Shown piece by piece: positions 1 to 4,933 of a stretch of 9,506 nucleotides of DNA. Numbering within the stretch: position 1 is the first letter of the stretch; each line of letters begins with the position of its first letter. Source of the DNA: 66-474 sp036759545 (lineage in GTDB: Bacteria; Pseudomonadota; Gammaproteobacteria; Xanthomonadales; Rhodanobacteraceae); contig DAIOUL010000084.1 of the NCBI GenBank assembly GCA_036759545.1, forward strand, positions 1 to 9,506. Reading direction: 5' to 3'. The notes below the pieces were generated by a model. That model ran no database searches and was not told the origin of the DNA. It worked only from the letters and a program-made list of their open reading frames with translations. The position numbers and the translations under genes were made by a program.

Positions 1-54
1 CCCGGATCAACGCACGTCCCTGTGCTGTCCGGGACTCGGACATCCTGTCCTCGG
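1..54. repeat. Inverted-repeat-rich spacer downstream of ychF, cut by the window edge
   Basis: Short, mutually overlapping inverted repeats fill the stretch after the ychF stop. GTCCC (16-20) can pair with GGGAC (31-35), GTCCG (27-31) with CGGAC (37-41), and GGACA (38-42) with TGTCC (46-50). They are alternatives, since they share bases. No T-run follows on the minus strand, so a Rho-independent terminator is not supported. It may be the edge of another interspersed palindromic element or simply the 3' end of the operon. The family cannot be identified from this fragment. Confidence 0.35.
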
Positions 55-1146
55 CTACACGTTGAAGCGGAAGTGCAGGACGTCGCCTTCCTGCACGATG
101 TAATCCTTGCCCTCGAGCCGTAGCCGGCCTGCTTCGCGCGCGCCGGCTTCGCCGCGGTATTTGATGTAGTCGTCGAACGAGACCGTTTCGGCGCGGATGA
201 AGCCGCGCTCGAAATCGGTGTGGATCACGCCGGCGGCTTGCGGTGCGGTGGCGCCGCGCTTCACCGTCCACGCACGCACCTCTTTCTCGCCGGCGGTGAA
301 ATAGGTTTGCAGGCCGAGCAGTTTGTAGGCCGCGCGGATCATGCGGTTCAAGCCCGGCTCGTCCAGACCCATGTCGTGAAGAAACACGTCGCGATCGGCG
401 TCGTCCAGTTGCGCCAGTTCTTCCTCGATCGCCGCGCACACCGGCACCACTTCCGCGCCTTCGCTTTCCGCGCGTCGACGCACGGCATCCAAGTGCGGAT
501 TGTTCGTGAAACCATCCTCGCGCACGTTGGCGATGTACATCAGCGGCTTCAAGGTCAGCAGAAACAGGTCGCGTACATGCGCCTTTTCTTCGTCAGACAA
601 ACCCAGCGAGCGCGCGGACTTTCCTTCATTCAAACCGCTCGCGAGCTTTTGCAGCACCGGCTTCTTCGCGATGGCTTCCTTGTCGTTGGCCTTGGCCGCG
701 CGCTCGGCGCGCTGCAGCGCCTTGTCCACGGATTCCAGATCGGCCAGCGCCAGTTCCGTATCGATGGTTTCGATATCCGCGATCGGATCGATCCTGCCCG
801 AAACGTGCACGATGTCGGAATGCTCGAAACAGCGCACCACGTGCGCGATCGCATCCACTTCGCGGATATGCGCCAGGAACTTGTTTCCCAGCCCTTCGCC
901 CTTCGACGCGCCGGCGACCAGGCCCGCAATATCCACGAATTCCACCGCGGTCGGGATGATCTTCTGCGGGTGCGCGATGTCGGCGAGCTGTTGCAGCCGT
1001 GGATCGGGCACCGGTACCACGCCGATGTTCGGGTCGATCGTGCAGAACGGAAAGTTCGCCGCGGCGATTCCCGCCTTCGTCAGCGCGTTGAAGAGTGTCG
1101 ATTTGCCGACATTGGGCAGGCCGACGATGCCGCATGCGATACCCAT
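55..1146 (-). CDS. ychF: Redox-responsive ribosome-binding ATPase YchF (OLA1/Obg family)
   Basis: A 363-residue protein, the usual length for bacterial YchF. The P-loop is at residues 9-17 (GLPNVGKST). The switch II motif DIAGL (72-76) has leucine where classical GTPases have the catalytic glutamine, the hallmark of the HAS-NTPase group. The base-recognition motif is NVRE (207-210) instead of NKxD, which in this family goes with ATP rather than GTP preference. A helical/coiled-coil insertion spans about 135-200, and the C-terminal TGS domain about 277-360 ends in the typical EGDVLHFRFNV. Known family members bind the ribosome in the cytoplasm and affect stress responses. The ATG start is supported by GGAG 5 nt upstream, right beside the heptad array. 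It is the last gene of the minus-strand series, directly after pth, a widely conserved pairing. Nothing is truncated. Confidence 0.97.
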   Translation of the reverse strand: MGIACGIVGLPNVGKSTLFNALTKAGIAAANFPFCTIDPNIGVVPVPDPRLQQLADIAHPQKIIPTAVEFVDIAGLVAGASKGEGLGNKFLAHIREVDAIAHVVRCFEHSDIVHVSGRIDPIADIETIDTELALADLESVDKALQRAERAAKANDKEAIAKKPVLQKLASGLNEGKSARSLGLSDEEKAHVRDLFLLTLKPLMYIANVREDGFTNNPHLDAVRRRAESEGAEVVPVCAAIEEELAQLDDADRDVFLHDMGLDEPGLNRMIRAAYKLLGLQTYFTAGEKEVRAWTVKRGATAPQAAGVIHTDFERGFIRAETVSFDDYIKYRGEAGAREAGRLRLEGKDYIVQEGDVLHFRFNV

Positions 1147-1155
1147 GAAAACTCC

Positions 1156-1232
1156 GGGAATAGGGAACAGGGAACAGGGAACAGGGTGCGTAGCGGCGCG
1201 ACTACGTTCCCCGTTCCCCGTTCCCCGTTCCC
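1156..1232. repeat. Inverted array of 7-bp repeats (GGGAACR) between ychF and pth
   Basis: The left arm (1156-1183) has four heptads read on the plus strand: GGGAATA once, then GGGAACA three times, followed by GGG. The right arm (1205-1232) has four perfect CGTTCCC units, which are GGGAACG on the minus strand. The arms are inverted around about 20 bp in which CGTAG (1189-1193) pairs with CTACG (1202-1206). The right arm lies inside the pth reading frame and encodes its last residues, with the pth stop codon immediately after the final unit. A shorter array of the same unit follows lolB at 4910-4930. Function is unknown; a long imperfect hairpin could form in RNA or DNA. Confidence 0.85.
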
Positions 1233-1810
1233 GCTGTTTGTGTGTGCAACCTTTTCATCGCCTCGTTGAAATCGCCGGTGACAATGCGCGGCAGTTCATC
1301 CAATCCGCGCGCGATCGCATCCAGCATCGCTTCTTCGTCAGCCTGCGAAGGCTTGCCGAGCACCCACGGCGTAACGCGGTCCTTGTGGCCAGGATGACCG
1401 ATGCCGATGCGCAGACGATGAAACGCGCCGGTACCGAGATGCTCGAACAAATCCCGCAAGCCGTTCTGTCCGCCGTGACCGCCGTCGAACTTCAACCGCA
1501 CCGCACCGGGAGGAAGATCGAGGTCGTCGTGCACCACCAGCATTTCCGCGGGCTCGATCTTCCAGTAGCGCAGCGCGCTCGCTACCGCGATGCCGCTCTT
1601 GTTCATGAACGTGGTCGGCTTCAGCAGCCAGACCTGCCCATTGCCGATGCGTACGCGCGCTGTTTCCGAGTGCAGCTTGTTCTCGAAACCGAAGCGCGCG
1701 TCCGCGCCGGACGCCAGCGCGTCCACGAACCAGAACCCGGCATTGTGCCGGGTGCGCAGGTGTTCGGCGCCCGGATTGCCGAGGCCGACGATGAGGCGGA
1801 TGGCTGACAT
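1202..1810 (-). CDS. pth: Peptidyl-tRNA hydrolase
   Basis: Cleaves peptidyl-tRNAs that drop off the ribosome, recycling tRNA in the cytoplasm. The 202-residue product carries the whole family signature: VGLGNPG (8-14), catalytic His22 in TRHNAGF, LLKPTTFMNKSG (62-73), VVHDDLDLPPG (92-102, with Asp95) and GGHGGQNGLR (110-119, with Asn116). These match E. coli Asn10, His20, Met67, Asp93 and Asn114 with a constant offset of two. The ATG start gives the canonical N-terminus; the Shine-Dalgarno is weak, and a REP palindrome ends only 10 nt upstream. The conserved fold appears to end near RLHTQ. The following residues AGTGNGERGT are translated from the GGGAACG heptads, so this C-terminal tail seems repeat-derived. 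It is probably cotranscribed with rplY and ychF. Confidence 0.97.
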   Translation of the reverse strand: MSAIRLIVGLGNPGAEHLRTRHNAGFWFVDALASGADARFGFENKLHSETARVRIGNGQVWLLKPTTFMNKSGIAVASALRYWKIEPAEMLVVHDDLDLPPGAVRLKFDGGHGGQNGLRDLFEHLGTGAFHRLRIGIGHPGHKDRVTPWVLGKPSQADEEAMLDAIARGLDELPRIVTGDFNEAMKRLHTQTAGTGNGERGT

Positions 1811-1820
1811 GAGAAGAATC

Positions 1821-1932
1821 CGTCATTCCTGCGCAAGCGGGAATCCAGTGACTTTGATCTTGTGTCAAAACAAAGGCACTGGATTCCGGGTTCCGTTCCC
1901 GGATGAAGCCCGGGAACGGCCCCGGAATGACG
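1821..1932. repeat. Pair of inverted REP-type palindromes (BIME-like) filling the rplY-pth spacer
   Basis: The element begins CGTCATTCC (1821-1829) and ends with its exact complement GGAATGACG (1924-1932). Copy 1 (1821-1850) folds into an 8-bp stem with a GCAA loop and ends in GGAATCCAGTG. Copy 2 (1877-1932) is inverted, starts CACTGGATTCC and has an expanded hairpin with a perfect inner 9-bp stem (1894-1902 with 1910-1918). The spacer between copies is 1851-1876. Reading through copy 1 gives the peptide HWIPACAGMT, often seen in spurious translations of such repeats. The element leaves only 7 nt to the rplY stop and 10 nt to the pth start. Such palindromes can stabilise upstream mRNA or bind proteins; no such role is shown here. 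No T-run is present, so a classical terminator is unlikely. Confidence 0.85.
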
Positions 1933-1939
1933 AAGAGGA

Positions 1940-2632
1940 CTACTTCTCTTCCTTCTTCGCAGCCGCCGGTTCCGCTGGCGCTGCGGCCGGTGCCGCGGCT
2001 TCCGGCGCGGCGGCCGCACCTTCTGCGGTTTCCGGCGTTTCCTCGACTTCCTCGCGGATTTCCTGCGCGGTCACGACCGGGTGATCGTGTTCCTTGCCGA
2101 GTTTCAATTCCGGGATTTCCACGCCCGCCGGCAGCTTGATGTCGGACATGTGCACGATGTCGCCAAGCTGCAAGTCGGCCAGATCGATCTCCAGAAATTC
2201 CGGCAGGTCCTTCGGCAGGCAGGAAATCTCCACGTCCGTCATTGCATGCGAAACCACCACGCCCGAAGCTTTGCCCGCCGGCGACTTCTCCTGGTTGACG
2301 AAGTGCAGCGGCACGCGCACGCGGATCGCCTGGTTCTCGTTGATGCGCAGGAAATCCAGATGCAACAGTTGCGGCTTGAACGGGTGCTTCTGCACGTCGC
2401 GCAGCAGCACCTTCTGGCGCTTGCCGTCGATCAGCAGATCAAGAATGGACGAGCTGAACCACTCGTGGCGCGCGGCCAGCGCCAGCGTGTTGTGTTCGAA
2501 CTGGATGTTCTGCGGCGGCTCGCCCGCGCCATAGACGATGGCGGGCACCTGGCCGGCACGACGCAGGCGGCGGCTCGCACCCTTGCCCTGGTCGTTACGG
2601 CCCTGTGCCGCGAGTTCATGGATTTGTGCCAT
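1940..2632 (-). CDS. rplY: 50S ribosomal protein L25, general stress protein CTC/TL5 form
   Basis: Binds 5S rRNA in the large ribosomal subunit. The 230-residue protein has two domains plus a tail: the L25 beta-barrel at about 5-95 (with GQVPAIVYG at 27-35 and the RDVQKHPFKPQLLHLDF segment at 78-94), the CTC/TL5 C-terminal domain at about 98-190, and a low-complexity Ala/Glu/Pro tail at 193-230 ending KKEEK. E. coli L25 has only the first domain (94 aa), so this is the long form common outside the enterics. The ATG start is supported by GAAGGT 8 nt upstream. The gene follows prs and precedes pth. The 158-bp gap to prs holds a heptad array and two leader hairpins that could regulate it. Confidence 0.97.
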   Translation of the reverse strand: MAQIHELAAQGRNDQGKGASRRLRRAGQVPAIVYGAGEPPQNIQFEHNTLALAARHEWFSSSILDLLIDGKRQKVLLRDVQKHPFKPQLLHLDFLRINENQAIRVRVPLHFVNQEKSPAGKASGVVVSHAMTDVEISCLPKDLPEFLEIDLADLQLGDIVHMSDIKLPAGVEIPELKLGKEHDHPVVTAQEIREEVEETPETAEGAAAAPEAAAPAAAPAEPAAAKKEEK

Positions 2633-2657
2633 TGATGTTTACCTTCAGTTGCGTGAT

Positions 2658-2701
2658 TCCGCCTCGCGGCGGATGAAAACTCTCCCGCGACCAGGAGAGT
2701 T
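2658..2701 (-). promoter_or_regulatory. Two tandem hairpins in the rplY leader; candidate attenuator or L25 autoregulatory element
   Basis: Read on the minus strand, the first hairpin has an 8-bp stem, AACTCTCC with GGAGAGTT (2701-2694 with 2685-2678), an 8-nt loop, and ends in a run of four T. The second (2673-2658) has a 6-bp stem, TCCGCC with GGCGGA, closed by a GCGA (GNRA-type) tetraloop. The Shine-Dalgarno GAAGGT follows at 2646-2641. The first hairpin is a weak terminator-like structure; the T-run is short and partly within the stem. Autogenous control of rplY by L25 is reported in E. coli, but whether this leader is related is inference. Confidence 0.4.
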
Positions 2702-2707
2702 GTTGGA

Positions 2708-2789
2708 GGTAGCCGGAAGCCGGTAACGGTAGCAGGAAAGCATGTTGCTTCTCCGGTTACCGGCTACCTGCTACCGGCCACCTGCTGTT
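2708..2789. repeat. Inverted array of 7-bp repeats (GGTAGCC type) between prs and rplY
   Basis: The left arm reads GGTAGCC, GGAAGCC, GGTAAC (one base short), GGTAGCA (2708-2734). The right arm reads GGTTACC, GGCTACC, TGCTACC, GGCCACC, TGCTGTT (2755-2789), all in a 7-nt register and inverted relative to the left arm. Exact inverted pieces are 2708-2716 with 2760-2768, 2719-2727 with 2756-2764, and 2728-2736 with 2767-2775; they overlap, so alternative pairings exist. The centre holds a small hairpin, AAGCA (2738-2742) with TGCTT (2746-2750). The right arm directly abuts the prs stop codon. Architecture and unit length match the 1156-1232 array. Confidence 0.8.
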
Positions 2790-2790
2790 C

Positions 2791-3750
2791 TCAATCCACA
2801 TACAACGAACTCACCGACTCCCCATACGCCATGCGGCGCAGGGTTTCGGCCAGCAGTTCAGCGACCGACAACTGCCTGATCTTTCCACACGCCGCCGCTG
2901 CATCAGCCAGCGGAATCGTGTCGGTCACCACCAGTTCGTCCATCTGCGAATTCTCAATGTTGCTCACCGCGTTGCCCGACAGCACCGGATGCGTGCAGTA
3001 GGCGACCACCTTTTTCGCGCCGCGTTCCTTCAACGCCGCCGCAGCAGCGCACAACGTGCCCGCGGTATCCACGATATCGTCCACCAGCACGCAGATCTTG
3101 TTCTCCACCTCGCCGATGATGTTCATCACCGTCGCTTCGTTGGCGCGCGGCCGGCGCTTGTCGATGATCGCCAGATCCGCGTCGTCCAGCCGTTTCGCCA
3201 CCGCACGGGCGCGCACCACGCCGCCTACGTCGGGGCTTACCACGATCAAGTTGTCACTTGCGTAATGCCGCCAGATGTCCGCCAGCAACACCGGCGAGGC
3301 GTACACATTGTCGTGCGGCATGTCGAAGAAGCCCTGTATCTGGTCGGCGTGGATGTCGACGGTCAACACGCGGTCCGTGCCGACCACACCGATCATCTGC
3401 GCCGCCACCTTCGCCGTGATCGGCACGCGCGCCGCGCGCAAGCGCCGATCCTGCCGCGCGTAGCCGAAATACGGAATCACCGCGGTGACGCTGGAGGCCG
3501 AGGCACGCTTCAGCGCGTCCACCAGCACCAGCAGCTCCATCAGGTTTTCCGCCGAAGGCGCGCAGGTGGACTGCATCACGAACACGTCCTGCTTGCGCAC
3601 GTTCTCTTCGATCTCGACCTGCACCTCGCCGTCTGAAAATTTTCCGACCAGCGCCTTGCCGAGCGGTTCGCCCAGGCAATGCGTCACATCGCCTGCCAGC
3701 TTGAGCGAGGCGTTGCCGCTGAAAAGCATCAGGCCGGAAGCTGTATTCAC
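2791..3750 (-). CDS. prs: Ribose-phosphate pyrophosphokinase (PRPP synthetase)
   Basis: Makes PRPP from ribose-5-phosphate and ATP for purine, pyrimidine, histidine, tryptophan and NAD synthesis. With the GTG start the product is 319 residues. Visible motifs are FSDGEVQVEI (38-47), RQDRR (99-103) with the preceding IPYFGYA, the metal-binding His134 region VDIHADQIQGFFD, the flexible catalytic loop IDKRRPRAN (196-204) and the PRPP loop VDDIVDTAGT (223-232). I chose GTG at 3750-3748 because GAGGCGG lies a few bases upstream and because the N-terminal length matches Xanthomonas Prs as I recall it. The in-frame ATG at 3729 has no Shine-Dalgarno. The frame stays open up to 3867, but that part is repeat and hairpin sequence. 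It lies downstream of tRNA-Gln and upstream of rplY. Confidence 0.96.
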   Translation of the reverse strand: MNTASGLMLFSGNASLKLAGDVTHCLGEPLGKALVGKFSDGEVQVEIEENVRKQDVFVMQSTCAPSAENLMELLVLVDALKRASASSVTAVIPYFGYARQDRRLRAARVPITAKVAAQMIGVVGTDRVLTVDIHADQIQGFFDMPHDNVYASPVLLADIWRHYASDNLIVVSPDVGGVVRARAVAKRLDDADLAIIDKRRPRANEATVMNIIGEVENKICVLVDDIVDTAGTLCAAAAALKERGAKKVVAYCTHPVLSGNAVSNIENSQMDELVVTDTIPLADAAAACGKIRQLSVAELLAETLRRMAYGESVSSLYVD

Positions 3751-3778
3751 GTCACCGCCTCGTCCATACCTGCTTTCA

Positions 3779-3837
3779 GCCCCCTTTAGTAAAGGGGGCA
3801 GTTCGATCAAAGATCGAGCGGGGTTGTGGAAGCAACC
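3779..3837 (-). repeat. Three consecutive stem-loops in the tRNA-Gln to prs spacer; probable interspersed repeat
   Basis: The strongest hairpin is 3779-3799, a perfect 9-bp stem GCCCCCTTT with AAAGGGGGC around a 3-nt loop. Next are TCGATC (3803-3808) with GATCGA (3812-3817) around AAA, and GGTTG (3822-3826) with CAACC (3833-3837). On the minus strand the GC-rich hairpin is followed by TGAAAGC, without a T-run, so it is a poor intrinsic terminator. It could be a palindromic repeat or a processing or stability element between the tRNA and the prs mRNA. The rest of the 3751-3885 spacer shows nothing recognisable apart from the prs ribosome binding site. Confidence 0.55.
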
Positions 3838-3885
3838 TACGCTCACCCGCAAGCCGAGGAACAACAAACCGCCTCGACGTACAAC

Positions 3886-3960
3886 TGGCTGGGGCGGCAG
3901 GATTCGAACCTGCGAATGCCGGGATCAAAACCCGGTGCCTTACCACTTGGCGACGCCCCA
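3886..3960 (-). tRNA. tRNA-Gln (anticodon UUG)
   Basis: A complete 75-nt cloverleaf on the minus strand with an encoded CCA end (3888-3886). The acceptor stem TGGGGCG pairs with CGCCCCA. The D arm is GCCAAGTGGTAAGGC. The anticodon stem CCGGG/CCCGG carries the loop TTTTGAT with anticodon TTG at 3928-3926. The T arm is GCAGG-TTCGAAT-CCTGC. UUG reads CAA, and CAG by wobble. It begins only 7 nt after the ispE stop codon and lies between ispE and prs, so it is most likely cut out of the operon transcript, although a promoter inside ispE cannot be excluded. The same placement is known in Pseudomonas. Confidence 0.97.
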
Positions 3961-3967
3961 CCGATAG

Positions 3968-4834
3968 CTAATTTTGATACCGCGCCAGGGCTCGATCCAG
4001 TGGCGAAAAATCCAGACCTCTCGCAACGAGCGCCATGAATTCCGCGGGGCAGCGCTTCACGATTTCACGCGCCCTCGCTTCTTCCTCGAATTCCAGAAAC
4101 ACCGCGCCGCCGCTGCCTGAGAGCCGGGCGAGGCCGAACCCATTCAACCAACCCAGCGCCGCGGCCACCTGGCGATAACGCGCCCGTACCACCGGTTCAA
4201 AGGCATTGTCGGCAACTTCGCCGGAGACAAAGCCCGCAATTGTCGCGGGCGCGGCATTGCGTGTCAATTCAGGCGCTTGGAACAGCTCGGCGGTGCAGAC
4301 ATGCACGCACGGATCGAGGATCACGTACCAGCGCGGCGGCAGATCCAGCGGTGTCAGCTTTTCACCCACGCCTTCGGCCCAGGCACTGCGCCCGTGCACG
4401 AAGACCGGCACATCGGCGCCGAGGCTCAGCCCGATTTCCGCCAATCGATCGCGCTGCAAATCCGTTTTCCACAACGCATTCAACGCGACCAGCACCGTTG
4501 CGGCATCGGAACTGCCACCGCCCATTCCTGCGCCGACCGGAATGCGCTTCTCGACCGCGATTTCCGCGCCCAATCTCGTGCCGGTTTCGCGTTGCAGCAC
4601 GCGCGCGGCGCGCACCGCGAGGTCGTCTTCGGCTTCGATAGCATCGGAACCTTGCACACGTACGATCGCGCCGTCCTCGCGCATCCGCAGCCGGATCTCA
4701 TCGCCCCAGTCCAGCAGGCGGAAAACGGTTTGCAGCAAGTGATAGCCACCCGCGCGGCGGCCGACAACGCGCAGGAACAGGTTCAACTTGGCCGGTGCGG
4801 GCCAAGTGCTCCATTTGCTTTCGGTGTTAGCCAT
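3968..4834 (-). CDS. ispE: 4-diphosphocytidyl-2-C-methyl-D-erythritol kinase
   Basis: GHMP kinase of the non-mevalonate (MEP) isoprenoid pathway; it phosphorylates the 2-hydroxyl of CDP-methylerythritol with ATP. From ATG 4834 the product is 288 residues, normal for IspE. Motifs are PAPAKLNLFL with active-site Lys16, GGYHLLQTVF (29-38), the glycine-rich ATP loop PVGAGMGGGSSDAA (99-112), the catalytic Asp141 in GADVPVF, and the C-terminal GHMP segment ARLSGSGGAVF. An in-frame GTG at 4858-4856 would add eight residues but lies inside a REP palindrome. I prefer ATG, although its upstream CTTTCTCC is a poor Shine-Dalgarno. It sits between lolB and tRNA-Gln, in the conserved lolB-ispE-prs order. 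Confidence 0.96.
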   Translation of the reverse strand: MANTESKWSTWPAPAKLNLFLRVVGRRAGGYHLLQTVFRLLDWGDEIRLRMREDGAIVRVQGSDAIEAEDDLAVRAARVLQRETGTRLGAEIAVEKRIPVGAGMGGGSSDAATVLVALNALWKTDLQRDRLAEIGLSLGADVPVFVHGRSAWAEGVGEKLTPLDLPPRWYVILDPCVHVCTAELFQAPELTRNAAPATIAGFVSGEVADNAFEPVVRARYRQVAAALGWLNGFGLARLSGSGGAVFLEFEEEARAREIVKRCPAEFMALVARGLDFSPLDRALARYQN

Positions 4835-4855
4835 GGAGAAAGATCGAGCCGAAAA

Positions 4856-4885
4856 CACTGGATCCCGGCCTGCGCCGGGATGACG
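4856..4885. repeat. Single REP-type palindrome between lolB and ispE
   Basis: A 30-bp unit running from CACTGGATCCC to GGGATGACG. Its reverse complement matches the repeat at 1821-1850 at 25 of 30 positions. It forms an 8-bp stem with a 4-nt loop. Four of the five differences are two compensated base pairs and the fifth is in the loop, so the hairpin is conserved. Unlike the rplY-pth element, there is no inverted partner here. It overlaps the alternative GTG start of ispE. Confidence 0.85.
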
Positions 4886-4909
4886 AGCAAAAAGCGATGC
4901 CGCTCATCC

Positions 4910-4930
4910 TGTTCCCCGTTCCCTGTTCCC
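4910..4930 (-). repeat. Three 7-bp repeats (GGGAACR) directly after lolB
   Basis: The minus strand reads GGGAACA, GGGAACG, GGGAACA. It starts 3 nt after the lolB TAG, in the same orientation to the gene as the heptads at the end of pth, and is preceded by the same AGC triplet. No inverted second arm follows; the REP palindrome at 4856-4885 comes next. Confidence 0.75.
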
Positions 4931-4933
4931 GCT

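Noticed and set aside
1156..1232. CRISPR-like array
   Set aside because: The units are 7 bp, directly adjacent or inverted, without unique spacers or cas genes.
220..1807. Long plus-strand open frames opposite ychF and pth (220-1269 and 500-1807)
   Set aside because: They lie opposite intact conserved genes, run through the heptad repeat and show no protein family features.
3779..3799. Rho-independent terminator after tRNA-Gln
   Set aside because: The 9-bp GC-rich stem is followed on the minus strand by TGAAAGC rather than a T-run, so intrinsic termination is not supported.
3751..3885. Possible riboswitch (for example PRPP-sensing) upstream of prs
   Set aside because: The three hairpins are simple, independent stem-loops that look like an interspersed repeat. 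No junction or conserved aptamer core is visible.
3886..3960. tRNA-Gln as an integration site for a mobile element
   Set aside because: No integrase, no duplicated tRNA 3' end and no foreign genes are present. The flanking gene order is the ancestral one.
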